The notes beneath the pieces were generated by a model. It did no database searches and had not been told where the DNA came from. It saw nothing but the letters and a program-made list of their open reading frames with translations. A stretch of DNA of 47,726 nt from Nemertoderma westbladi (lineage: Eukaryota > Xenacoelomorpha > Nemertodermatida > Nemertodermatidae): assembly GCA_032718475.1 (NCBI GenBank), contig JAUCBJ010003661.1, positions 1-47,726 on the forward strand, read 5' to 3'. The translations under genes and the position numbers were made by a program. Each line of letters opens with the position of its first letter. Position 1 is the first letter of the stretch. Of the stretch, positions 20,862 to 29,782 are shown in pieces.

Positions 20862-22586
20862 CAACCTCAAAGTGCGCTTCAATTCCGCTGGAACTCGATC
20901 TATTATCGGGTGTGGGGTGGAGTTATTTTCTTGGAGTCGGCTTTCCAGGCCGCTCCCTATGGGTATGATGTCACTACCCTCTGGCGTCTCGTGTCGGGCC
21001 GATCGTGCGCTTCTCTCACACAATTTTTGTTTCCCCAACACTCTCGCCACTCTAACTAACTCCGCTCTAACTCCCCTCTTACTCTCTCCCCACTCTTACA
21101 CTCTCCCCACACCTAAATCGCACTCTAACTTCTCTCCATACTCCTCTCTACTCTCTACCACTCCCTAAGGCCCTAATCTCTAATGCTACCCCTGTGCTAT
21201 CATACTATCTACCTACTACTTACTTGCTAACTATCTAACTCTCTACTAACTCTCCGACTCTAACTAGCTCGACTAAGTCTAACTAACTCCTACTAACTCT
21301 CTACTAACTCTCTCTAACTCTTACCAACTCTTCTAACTACGTGGCGCTTAGGGTGCCCACGACCCCTCTACTACTAACTCTAACTAAAACCCTCTAAGTC
21401 TACCAACTCTCTAGCCCTTTAACTAGAACTCTCTAACTCTACCCACTCTTCTAACTACGTGGCGCTTGCGGTGCCCACAACCACTCTGCTATCTGGCACC
21501 CTATGTGCCCGTCTCTACTACTCTACTACCTGGCACCCTATGTGCCCTCTCTACTACTCTACTACCTGGCACCCTATGTGCCCTCTCTACTACTCTACTA
21601 CCTCTCTAACTCTACTACCTGGCACCCTATGTGCCCGTCTCTACTATTCTACTAGATGGCACCCTATGTGCCCTCTCTACTACTCTACTACCTCTCTAAC
21701 TCTACTACCTGGCACCCTATGTGCCCGTCTCTACTATTCTACTACCTCTCTAACTCTACTACCTGGCACCCTATGTGCCCGTCTCTACTATTCTACTACC
21801 TGGCACCCTATGTGCCCTCTCTACTACTCCTCGCCTGCACGTGACGCTCTGAGTGCCGGCAGAGTGGGTACGTTAATTATGTGAACTACTACTAACTCTT
21901 ACTAACTCTACTAACTCTCTACTAACTCAACTAACTCTACTACTAACTCAACTAACTCTACTACTAACTCTTACTAACTCTACTACTAACTTCTTGTGCC
22001 CGGCACCCACCCTAATTAACATACCCTGCTCTTACATCAAACACGTCATCACGCCCATGCCCCACTTAGTTCAACGCATCCCCTACTAACTCTAACTACG
22101 TGGCGCTTGCGGTGCCCACAACCACTCTGCTTACTACTTCCTACGTGGCGCTTACGGTGCCCACAACCTCTACTGCTACTACTTTCTACGTGGCGCTTAC
22201 GGTGCCCACAACCCTCTACTGCTCTACTAACTTTCTAACTAATGGTACTACTCTCTTACTACCTAACTTCTACCTACTAACGGTACTACGTACCCTCTCA
22301 CTAACTTCTCTAACTCTCTCTACTAACGGTACTATGTACCCTCTTACCAACTTCTCTAAATCTCTCTACTAACTAACGGTACTACGTACCCTCTTACTAA
22401 CTAACTAACCTCTCTAACTAACTAGCGGTACTACGTACCGTCTTACTAACTAACTAACCTCTCTAACTAACGGTATTACGTACCCTCTAACTCTTCTAAC
22501 TTAACTAGCTATCTACTTACTTTCTGACTTTCTACTTATTTATTATTTAATTATTTTTATTATTTATTTTATTTTTAATTAAATAA
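20862..22586 (-). repeat. Repeat-built 3' non-coding region of the gag-only element
   Basis: From about 21040 the sequence is almost entirely CTAACT/TACTAACTC-type simple repeat carrying three minisatellite families. CTACGTGGCGCTT-GGTGCCCAC units occur at about 21336, 21456, 22094, 22142 and 22189. TGGCACCCTATGTGCC units, about eight copies, lie at 21488-21820. CGGTACTACGTACC units, about six copies, lie at 22250-22490. Each core has short self-complementary arms. No RT or integrase coding is present where pol should be. A 141-codon plus-strand frame at 21459-21884 is just the minisatellite read in frame. Confidence 0.85.
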
Positions 22587-23609
22587 TTATTTTGCGTGGG
22601 AAGGGCGTCTCGCCCTCATTCCCACCCCCCTCAGTCCAAAACCTTTCTTCCAGTAGGCACTCTCCCACTGCCCTCCTATACGTCCTCTTACTCTTCGCCA
22701 CACTTTCTTAGACACTACCTCTGCTGGCCTCCCCCTTAGTATGTGCGCTGGCATTAAAGGCCTCGACGACCCCCGTCCGTCCTTCGGTATACACGACGTC
22801 TGCCCATGTAATGCCCCCTCGCACTCTGTCAGTCCCGCGTGCGTATGCAACACGCCTCCTGCTTTCCTGAGTCCTTTGTTATGTCCACCCACGGACCTCT
22901 CTGCCCCTGGTCTAATCCTCTCACATCCTCTCCCTTTCCATCTTGTCTTCTTACTCGACCTCCCCCTTGTCGGTATGCCTCTCAACCGGACCGGCGTCTC
23001 TTCCGGACACTCCTCTGGACTATTGTCCTCCTGACACTCCACCGGACACTCCTCCGGTTTGTCCTCCGGACATTTCGCCGTCCGCTCCTCTCTATCTCCA
23101 TACCGATACTTGCTGGGATACCCATTCTCCTCCGCCCATTCTCTGACTGTTACTTCCTCGGGTAGTACTTTTCTCTTCTTTCTTGCCACTGTCGTGCTTG
23201 TAGCTGCTGTTTCTCTACACTCTCCGGGTCTGTGTCCTTCTACCACACATCGATGACATAGTCCGTTTGCGTCTGCGTAGGCTATACGATCTTGTTTGGG
23301 CAACGCTTGCCAGTGCTTACAACTCATGGTCTTATGGGTTCCGTCCCGATGTAATTGACATTCGAATCCTGTATTATAGCGTTTCCTGTATAGTCCCTCA
23401 CGTATCGCGCCTAGGTTCATATGTACCGATTTAGTGTTTTGGTTGCCTAGACTCGGCCTACTGGGTATATTGGGATTGTGTTTATTTGTGATGTTATTTT
23501 CTTTCTGTCCCTGCCACGGTGTGGCCCTACTACCAGCTAGCTGTGGGCTTGTAGTCCCCTGTATGGCCGCGTGTGGTAGCGACTGTCCGCACGACCTGTT
23601 CACGTCCAA
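22587..23609 (-). CDS. Gag-like frame with zinc knuckle (C-terminal gag)
   Basis: A 340-codon frame starting at about 23609. Around residues 80-130 is a Cys/His array, ECQLHRDGTHKTMSCKHW followed by LCHRCVVEGHRPGEC, the spacing seen in BEL/Pao-type nucleocapsid regions where a CCHC knuckle binds RNA. The rest is charged: a Glu/Cys-Pro repeat (KCPEDKPEECPVECQED) and a basic Gly/Arg tail. No protease DSG/DTG motif follows before the stop at 22587. It lies downstream of the 578-codon frame, separated by a stop at 23788 and a 17-base C tract (G on the coding strand). Confidence 0.6.
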   Translation of the reverse strand: MDVNRSCGQSLPHAAIQGTTSPQLAGSRATPWQGQKENNITNKHNPNIPSRPSLGNQNTKSVHMNLGAIREGLYRKRYNTGFECQLHRDGTHKTMSCKHWQALPKQDRIAYADANGLCHRCVVEGHRPGECRETAATSTTVARKKRKVLPEEVTVREWAEENGYPSKYRYGDREERTAKCPEDKPEECPVECQEDNSPEECPEETPVRLRGIPTRGRSSKKTRWKGRGCERIRPGAERSVGGHNKGLRKAGGVLHTHAGLTECEGALHGQTSCIPKDGRGSSRPLMPAHILRGRPAEVVSKKVWRRVRGRIGGQWESAYWKKGFGLRGVGMRARRPSHAK

Positions 23610-23675
23610 GGGGTTCGATGTTCTTGCTCCTATTGGGGTATATTGTTGATATTGTGATGGGGGAATGTCACCCTG

Positions 23676-23692
23676 CCCCCCCCCCCCCCCCC
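23676..23692 (+). repeat. Poly-C tract, 17 bp, between two gag frames
   Basis: An uninterrupted C run (G on the coding strand) in the gap between the gag frames ending at 23788 and starting at 23609. Length variation here would change the reading frame. Confidence 0.85.
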
Positions 23693-23787
23693 GCCGGTAT
23701 GTTTGGTACTGGGGTTGATGTTAATATATTGGGGCCCATACATCTATCTGCAATAACTCTCCCCTCCCCTGGATATATGTTATGTCC

Positions 23788-25524
23788 CTATGTATTATAG
23801 TCATGCTGCTGTACCGATATATGCCTACCCACTTCTTGCCTACCTACCAGTATGTACTCCGCGGCTTCCGGGTTTAATCCCGTCGTTCGCGCTATCCTAT
23901 CGCCTACTCTACATCTCCCAGCATGGCCTATAATAGTATGTGCAGTAAGGCCTACAGTATGTCCTGCAGTCTGCATGTGCCCTTTCGAACCGAAGTTTAA
24001 TCTTCGCGAATCTCGAATCTCCCCGCGACTACTGCACTCTCGATCGGCAGCTATATCCCATCGGGAAGCTTCTCTTCGATCCCCTCTCCTGGTCTCGACT
24101 TTGTATCGGTACGTCCTGTACCCCTCTCTTGGCGTGCGGTGCGTTTCTCCGGGGCGACGGCAATCTCCCGAAGTTCGACCCCACTGACTCCGTAACTCCA
24201 TCTCTACTATCGATGGTCCGCTATCTGTCCTCGCACTCCTATCGTTCGTGGTGACACTTCTTCTACTATCTTCTCTTCTTCTCTTTTCAGTGCAGTATTC
24301 CCGCTCGTGAGATCTCTCGTCGACCTCCCGGTTAAACTCCACTGTTCTTCTTCCCTCTTCTGATCGGGCTCGACGCTTCGTCTGCCCTCTCGCGACGTCA
24401 ACCTGCCTCTCTCTGTTCGATCGCACGCCGCTGGGGATACTCGCAATCCCCCTATTACTCTCCGTTGCCGGGTGTTGCGGTTTACCTAGCTCGGCCCGCG
24501 CATTATCCGCTGACGCCTGTGGGACACTCTCTGCCCCCCCCCCCCTCTCGCTACTAATCTCTCGCGGTGGGGTGTCCGTAGCCCCCCCCCCCCACCCGCC
24601 GCTTCTAACTTCACTACCTCTTACTACACTTCTACACCCCTCTTGTGGGACATTCTCTGCCCCCCCTCTCTCGCCACTAATCTTCTGTGGTGGGGCGCCC
24701 GTAGCCCCCCCCCCCCCCCACTCGCCACATCTTACTTCACTATCTCTTACTTCGTCTCTACACCCATCTCTAGTCGACGCACTGTCTCTACTACGGCTGG
24801 GTCTATTCACCCCCGCCTCTCTCTCTACTACTGCGTGGCCCACCAGGCCCACCTCGGGTTGGCTCAACCCCGCTACCTCCTGCCTACCAACTACGTGGCC
24901 TACCAGGCCACCGTCGGGTTGGCTTAACCCCGCCACCTCCTGCCTACTAACTACGTGGCCTACCAGGCCCCCGTCTGCCGGGTTATGTACGTCCGACACG
25001 CTCATATTAATAGCACCATTCCCAATATTATTTGTTAAATCAATTAAATTATTAGAATTTGAAACGGGATTATTATTTAAATTATTTAAATTAGAATTGT
25101 TATTATTTTCAAAATTTAAATTATTATTCGAATTATTTGAATTATTCTGAATATTTGAATTAATATTATTATTTGAATTTGAACTACCGGGTAAAATATT
25201 TCCTGTAATAAAGGGATTAGGGTTATCTACTACGGTACTATTAATACCAACATTTCCTAACTTACTACTACAACCCCCCCCCCCCCCGCCCGTACGGCTA
25301 CACCAGTTCTGGTTCTCTCGCCCGGTGTCTGTAAGTGGGGTCTCACTCTCTGATAGTTCCAACCGCGCCAGTTCTAGTCGGCGCCGCTCCAGTTTGACTT
25401 GATATTGCGTAAGCCACTCCAGTCGGGCACGCAAATCATCCCGCTCACGCTCTGCCTCTATCTCTCTCTCTGCACTCTCGTAAACTTCGCTCGGCCAACT
25501 CTGTGTCTCTCGCAACCATCTCAA
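23788..25524 (-). CDS. Gag-like frame, middle part of the gag-only element
   Basis: A 578-codon frame. Approximate regions: 1-55 charged coiled coil (EREIEAERERDDLRARLEWL); 75-90 poly-Gly coded by a G run; 105-175 an Asn-rich stretch; 180-250 three copies of a 21-residue repeat with GLVGHVV cores; 260-345 two copies of a ~40-residue Gly-rich repeat; 350-500 Arg/Glu/Asp-rich; then a mixed C-terminus ending HISVQQHDYNT. It has no enzyme motif. It overlaps the upstream frame (26074-25445) by 80 bases in a different phase. Assignment to gag is by position between leader and zinc knuckle. Confidence 0.55.
   Translation of the reverse strand: MRWLRETQSWPSEVYESAEREIEAERERDDLRARLEWLTQYQVKLERRRLELARLELSESETPLTDTGRENQNWCSRTGGGGGGCSSKLGNVGINSTVVDNPNPFITGNILPGSSNSNNNINSNIQNNSNNSNNNLNFENNNNSNLNNLNNNPVSNSNNLIDLTNNIGNGAINMSVSDVHNPADGGLVGHVVSRQEVAGLSQPDGGLVGHVVGRQEVAGLSQPEVGLVGHAVVEREAGVNRPSRSRDSASTRDGCRDEVRDSEVRCGEWGGGGATGAPPQKISGERGGAENVPQEGCRSVVRGSEVRSGGWGGGATDTPPREISSERGGGAESVPQASADNARAELGKPQHPATESNRGIASIPSGVRSNRERQVDVARGQTKRRARSEEGRRTVEFNREVDERSHEREYCTEKRRREDSRRSVTTNDRSARTDSGPSIVEMELRSQWGRTSGDCRRPGETHRTPREGYRTYRYKVETRRGDRREASRWDIAADRECSSRGEIRDSRRLNFGSKGHMQTAGHTVGLTAHTIIGHAGRCRVGDRIARTTGLNPEAAEYILVGRQEVGRHISVQQHDYNT
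24833..25000 (-). repeat. Coding minisatellite, three 63 bp units
   Basis: Three units with the core TACGTGGCCTACCAGGCC(C/A) and TCGGGTTGGCT encode the GLVGHVV repeats of the gag frame. The period is a multiple of three, so copy-number change keeps the frame. Confidence 0.75.
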
Positions 25525-26074
25525 ACCGCCTCGCCGACTCGCTCTCTACTCCCATCTCCCGCTCTCTACACTCCTCGGCTCTCTCTCTACACTCCTCGAC
25601 TCTCTCTCTATCCTCCCTTGCCCACTCTCTTTCTCTCTCCAACCATGCGGTTTCCTCACTCACCTGCCTCTCTAATTCTTTCTGCTCTGTCGCCACCATT
25701 GCTAATTTATACGTCAGATTTATCTCCAGCACCCTTCTTTCTTTTGCGGAGGATGTAGCAGACTTATTGGTTGCAACGGACTCCCGTCGCCCCTCCGTCC
25801 CACCAACTTTCCCCCGCCTCCCTGAACTTCCTCCGACCGATGAGACCGAATCCTCGGGGTTAACCTCGGATTCGCCCTCCTGCGGTCTCCTCCAACCCAC
25901 TAATTTTACTCCCCGGGCATCGACTGAGTATGGCCCTATGTACACTACACTAGGCACCATGCCCCTACATTCCCATAGTTCGAGCAGTTCACTGGCCACC
26001 CCTCTCGCTCTCTCGCTGGCTAGTTCTTCCTGCCCAAAACGCTTTAAAATAGTCAAAGTGTTCGTTCGACTCAC
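25445..26074 (-). CDS. Gag-like frame, N-terminal middle part
   Basis: A 209-codon frame. Residues 1-55 are globular-like (ASELLELWECRGMVPSVVYI), followed by a Gly/Ser/Arg linker, then from about 105 a long Glu/Arg coiled coil with EREREWAREDRERVEECRER periodicity. It overlaps the first frame (26531-25989) by 86 bases and the next (25524-23788) by 80 bases, each in another phase. Its first ATG lies inside the preceding frame, so these are best read as consecutive pieces of one gag separated by frameshifts or programmed shifts. Confidence 0.5.
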   Translation of the reverse strand: MSRTNTLTILKRFGQEELASERARGVASELLELWECRGMVPSVVYIGPYSVDARGVKLVGWRRPQEGESEVNPEDSVSSVGGSSGRRGKVGGTEGRRESVATNKSATSSAKERRVLEINLTYKLAMVATEQKELERQVSEETAWLEREREWAREDRERVEECRERAEECREREMGVESESARRFEMVARDTELAERSLRECRERDRGRA

Positions 26075-26531
26075 CTACTCTTTTCTTCAAGTTTACCTCG
26101 TTTATCTGGGCCCCCTCTTTGGCCTCCTTAAGTAGTTTCCGGGTCGCGTTGTAGGCCCGTCGAAGTCGATCGCTGACCCCGACGTCCTCGTCGCCGACAT
26201 CTCCTCCATCTCTCCGGGTCCAGCGTCGTACCGTCGGCTCCACCGTCGCCGTTCTGGTGGACCGTTCGTCGCCCTCGGCCTGTGGCTGGCCGGCGACATC
26301 GGTACGTCGACCCTCGCTCCGCGTCGACTCGTCTTTCTCTTCTCCCGTCTCGTCTCCTCCTTCTCTCGACTCGCTCTCCAGTTGTAGACGGCCCCCCTTC
26401 TCTTGGATTGCCGGATCGCGGGTGGTCGGCGTATCCGGCGTCGTGGGTCGGTACCGTCTCGTCGCGGCGTCGCGGATCGTTAGATCGTCGTCCGGGGTCC
26501 GCGGCGGTGTCGTCTCTCCTGTCCGACTCAT
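25989..26531 (-). CDS. Gag-like frame, N-terminus
   Basis: A 180-codon frame from a true ATG at 26531-26529, 52 bases from the inner edge of the 5' LTR. It is rich in Thr, Arg, Asp and Glu with low-complexity character (RPTTPDTPTTRD). A more structured segment follows at about 125-165 (RLRRAYNATRKLLKEAKEG). No signal peptide or known domain is seen. Position makes it the natural start of the element's polyprotein. Confidence 0.5.
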   Translation of the reverse strand: MSRTGETTPPRTPDDDLTIRDAATRRYRPTTPDTPTTRDPAIQEKGGRLQLESESREGGDETGEEKDESTRSEGRRTDVAGQPQAEGDERSTRTATVEPTVRRWTRRDGGDVGDEDVGVSDRLRRAYNATRKLLKEAKEGAQINEVNLKKRVGESNEHFDYFKAFWAGRTSQRESERGGQ

Positions 26532-26583
26532 CTTGGTCTTTCAGTGGCTATCAGTCACAGTTCGGCAGGCCTAGAGTTAAGAC
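26532..26583 (-). other. Leader / primer-binding region, no standard site
   Basis: The 52 bases between the 5' LTR and the first ATG should hold the tRNA primer-binding site. On the minus strand it begins GTCTTAACTCTAGGCCTGCC. There is no TGG at the LTR junction, so a conventional tRNA 3'-end primer is not evident. Confidence 0.4.
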
Positions 26584-27134
26584 TGTGACGGGATCCGAGA
26601 GGATCCCGGTTTATCCGGTGTTGTTTATGTACGCGTCAGCCGCACCGTGTGATGGAAAAGGTGATAGTTCGTTGTTCCGACGTTCTTAATATTATAGGCT
26701 AGATAAATATGTGATAGCATATAGATTGTGTAAACTGAACTGAGATAACCGGTAATATAGGTGACGGCGATGACGGTCTTAACTGTCACCGTACTGCCTG
26801 ACTGTACTGGGATAACTGGACAAATGACATAAAGACTGGTAATATATATTGCACGGTTGGCCGCATAACACTACTCAGCCGATGCCTTCCCCCCATTGGC
26901 TAATAACCCTGTTGTCGCCCTTCTACTTCCCCTGGGTGTGCTTCCCCCCCGCTGCTATCTCTCTCTCTCTCCCGGAGGTATAACCTCTGACCCCCGCTGT
27001 GTGTGTTCCCTTGGGGCCTATTGTCCCCGCTTATTGGGGTGATACAAGGTTGATTGGTAATCAACCTTGTAGTTCCAATATTGCTTAAACCTCACTTTAT
27101 GGGGCTTGATGTGGCGGAATTGAATACACTCACA
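26584..27134 (-). repeat. 5' LTR of gag-only element
   Basis: 551 bp. It carries the same hairpins as the other LTR. Here the 13 bp stem is perfect: TACAAGGTTGATT (27043-27055) and AATCAACCTTGTA (27059-27071) around a 3-base loop. As the 5' LTR it should hold the element's promoter; no clear TATA box was singled out. Confidence 0.93.
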
Positions 27135-27139
27135 ATTAT

Positions 27140-28740
27140 TTTTTAAACACAGTTAATGTTTGTGGATATTTTGCGCCATTAACTCTTTATTTAACCACGG
27201 CCAACCCTGCAGGACATATTTAGAAAAATAGCTCGCGGTAATAAAGTGCAAGCTGATTGTCTTTTAGTATAATACAAAAAATTCATAAAAATAATGTCAC
27301 TCAAAATGCCAGCTATAGATGTCAGTTAACATATGTGGTTTACCATACTAAAGCTGCGCGTATATCACAAGTAGGCCTAACTGTAGAAAATAACGTTAGT
27401 TATGCCAAACTTATCACAGTAGGAGGCAAGGTGACAAAATTGCTTCCCTATATATTTATAGTAATGGGCCTAAACTGTTTACCATTATGAAGTGCGTCCA
27501 AAGTGTGCGCGACATATTATACACATGTGATATATAATTGAATATCTTATCTTTGTAAGAAATCAACAAGAATACTTACTTATTGTGTTATAAAATGGTT
27601 AGTTAGACACCAAATGTTTGAATGTTTCTACTTTGACTCTCCAGATGAATACAATAAGTTAATGTGTTATTCGTAATTTAATTCTTGGAGAAGTGGGTGT
27701 GGTCTTGCAGATGTTTCCCTTGCTGCAGAGGGGGGAGTTGTCACGCTATAATTAACTTAACATTTCGAACTGACAAGCGGTCAAATAATCGAGTATATAC
27801 CATTATTATGAAGTAGACGATTAGGTAACTACAGTATATAGCGAAATAATTTTGTGACTTGATTAATTTTCTGACCAGGATTAATTATTAGCTTTAGGAT
27901 TTATTTGAATTTTGCGGTATTTTGACCGATTATAATGAAACAAGAGATATTATGTTGAAAAACATGGTAACCTTAACATGTCAGTTATTGTCACCATGTT
28001 TTTTTCCCATTCGGACATTTTGTCATGTATTCGGATCTTTAACTATTAGCCAATCATTAGCCTTAATTTTCTGAGCTCCGTCCGACTTCTACACCACCAA
28101 TACCCAATCCCCTCTGTCCCGACCTGACCTCCATCTCAGTGGAACTTAGATATAAAATAAAACTAAATTGTCAGAAATAAGACCCAATGAACTATAAACA
28201 AGGCGATTTGTATAAAGACTACTCAAATCTGAGAGCACCTGTAAATTCACATTGAGACATCCCGACCCTGACTAACACTAAATATTTATTGGTAAAACAT
28301 AGTGTAAAACATTGAACCCAATATACTTTATGATGCAACGGGAAAATCCGCTCGGGGAAGAAAATTAATAAATAAAGAAACCGCAAGGTGGTATCATGAA
28401 AATGAAGTCTCATTTCACTGCTTACTGAATACAGATAAAGTCAATCAACAAAGCAGTTAAACAATCTATTCGGCCTCTAGACAGCCGATAACTTCGGATG
28501 AATTCATTAATTTAACCCACAACCACCCCATTCTTCCTCCAAAAAAATATAATGTTTAGCGGAAAAAAAATATACCTTATAATGTTTAACAGTTATATGA
28601 TTTTTGATTTCTAAAAGATATTGATGATAAGTGCGGATTATAAAATTATTTGCTTTTTGATTTCTATGCATGCTATTCATGTGCAGTGCATGATATATAT
28701 ACAATTACTATGCATTACTGTAGTAGTTACCTATTATTGA
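27140..28740. other. Non-coding stretch, no gene seen
   Basis: AT-rich. Short frames at 27257-27490 and on the minus strand at 28219-28413 and 28507-28704 have no recognised motifs and no coding character. No repeat matching the rest of the window was noted. Confidence 0.45.
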
Positions 28741-29782
28741 GTGTATATTGTAGGGTCCATATATACCCTCGCCAATGGTGACACAGAACCATTTGAAGTG
28801 TTATGGGGCGTCCTCCAGGGAGACACACTTGCACCATTCTTGTTCATAATTGTTGTGGACTATGTTCTACGCATGTCCTTAGATCATCATAATGATGATG
28901 GGATGATGATAACTCCACCTACTGACTCCAGAAGTTGAGGAAATCCTGCCAAGTACCTAACTGATCTAGACTTTGCTGATGACTTAGGAGTACTCTCAGA
29001 ATCACTGAGGGAGCCCAACGGCTCCTCAGCTCATTAGAACATGCTGCTTCTAGTGTTGGTCTTTTTATTAACTCCAGAAAGACCAAAATTCTGACAGTTA
29101 ACTTTGAAAGTCCTCAGCAAGTCTCTGATCGGATGAGCATAAGCTCAAAGGATGGTATGCTTGAGCATGTGGACGACTTCTGTTACCTGGGATCATGGAT
29201 CCGGAAGTCAGGTGAGGACCTTCGAATACGTAAGGGAAAGGCATGGGCAGCCTTGAATGGGCTTTCCAGGATTTGGAAGTCACCGAGAATTAATCGGAAA
29301 CTTAAGGTCCGATTATTTAGAGCAGCAGTAGTTCCAGTACTCCTCTACGGGAGTCCATGCTGGGCTCTAACTGCTGAGGACACCAAATCTCTGGATGGCA
29401 CATTCTCAAGAATGCTACGCCGGGTTCATTGTGTGAAGTACAATGCACACATCTCCAACCAGACAATATATAACATTGGATTTGTCTCATTGGTTCCCCC
29501 AAGCTTGACACTAGAACGAAATCGCCTCCGCTTTGCAGGACATTGCTTTCGCCGTGAGGACCAGCCAGTGCATAATCTTGTACTTTGGCAGACTCATGGA
29601 GGGAATAAGCATGGTGGACAGCTTTCTTGAGACGCATTTTAAAGGACAAAGGGCCTTGAAGATGCGGATGATCTAGTAAATGTCATGGGTGATAGGGAGT
29701 TGTGGCGGTGCAATTTTGTCGATAAGCCGGCACGGCATTCTTAAAAGTGCACCTGCAATGCAGCATGCCGATCCTAGTAGTA
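28741..29782 (+). mobile_element. 5'-truncated LINE fragment, family A copy 1
   Basis: Non-LTR reverse transcriptase C-terminal half. RT motif B reads GVLQGDTLAPFLFII and motif C FADDLGVLSES, the latter after an in-frame TGA at about 28936. Then comes the LINE thumb/C-terminal region (CYLGSWIRKSGEDLRIRKGK, VPVLLYGSPCWALT, RMLRRVHCVKYN). Frames shift between 28938 and 29133, so it is dead. The 3' end is GCCGATCC plus a short TAG repeat, a microsatellite-type LINE tail. It shares this 3' end with 33778-35286, 37402-37492 and 39749-40600. Confidence 0.85.

Larger units (their letters stand above)
20271..27134 (-). mobile_element. Young gag-only LTR retrotransposon
   Basis: The ends are two 551 bp direct repeats (20271-20821 and 26584-27134) with 6 substitutions and no gaps. 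They begin TGTGACGG and end CTCACA, and are flanked by a 5 bp target duplication ATTAT (20266-20270 and 27135-27139). On the minus strand, order is 5' LTR (26584-27134), gag-like frames (26531-22587), a 1.75 kb repeat-rich region, polypurine tract, 3' LTR. No protease, RT, RNase H or integrase motif is seen, so mobilisation must be in trans. A single CCHC-like knuckle of the type found in BEL/Pao gag suggests, but does not prove, that superfamily. Confidence 0.9.

Noticed and set aside
21480-21840. CRISPR-like array
   Set aside because: Unit lengths vary, spacers are simple repeat, and the context is an animal LTR retrotransposon; it is a minisatellite.
21459-21884. 141-codon repetitive plus-strand frame (YYSTTWHPMCP-type)
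   Set aside because: It is the minisatellite of the LTR element read in frame, antisense to the element.
24572-25150. 192-codon plus-strand Pro/Ser/Leu-rich frame
   Set aside because: It is a shadow of the gag-like frame on the minus strand, with composition dictated by C runs and the coding minisatellite.
28507-28704. Small minus-strand frame before the LINE
   Set aside because: 65 codons, AT-driven residues, no motif or neighbouring gene.
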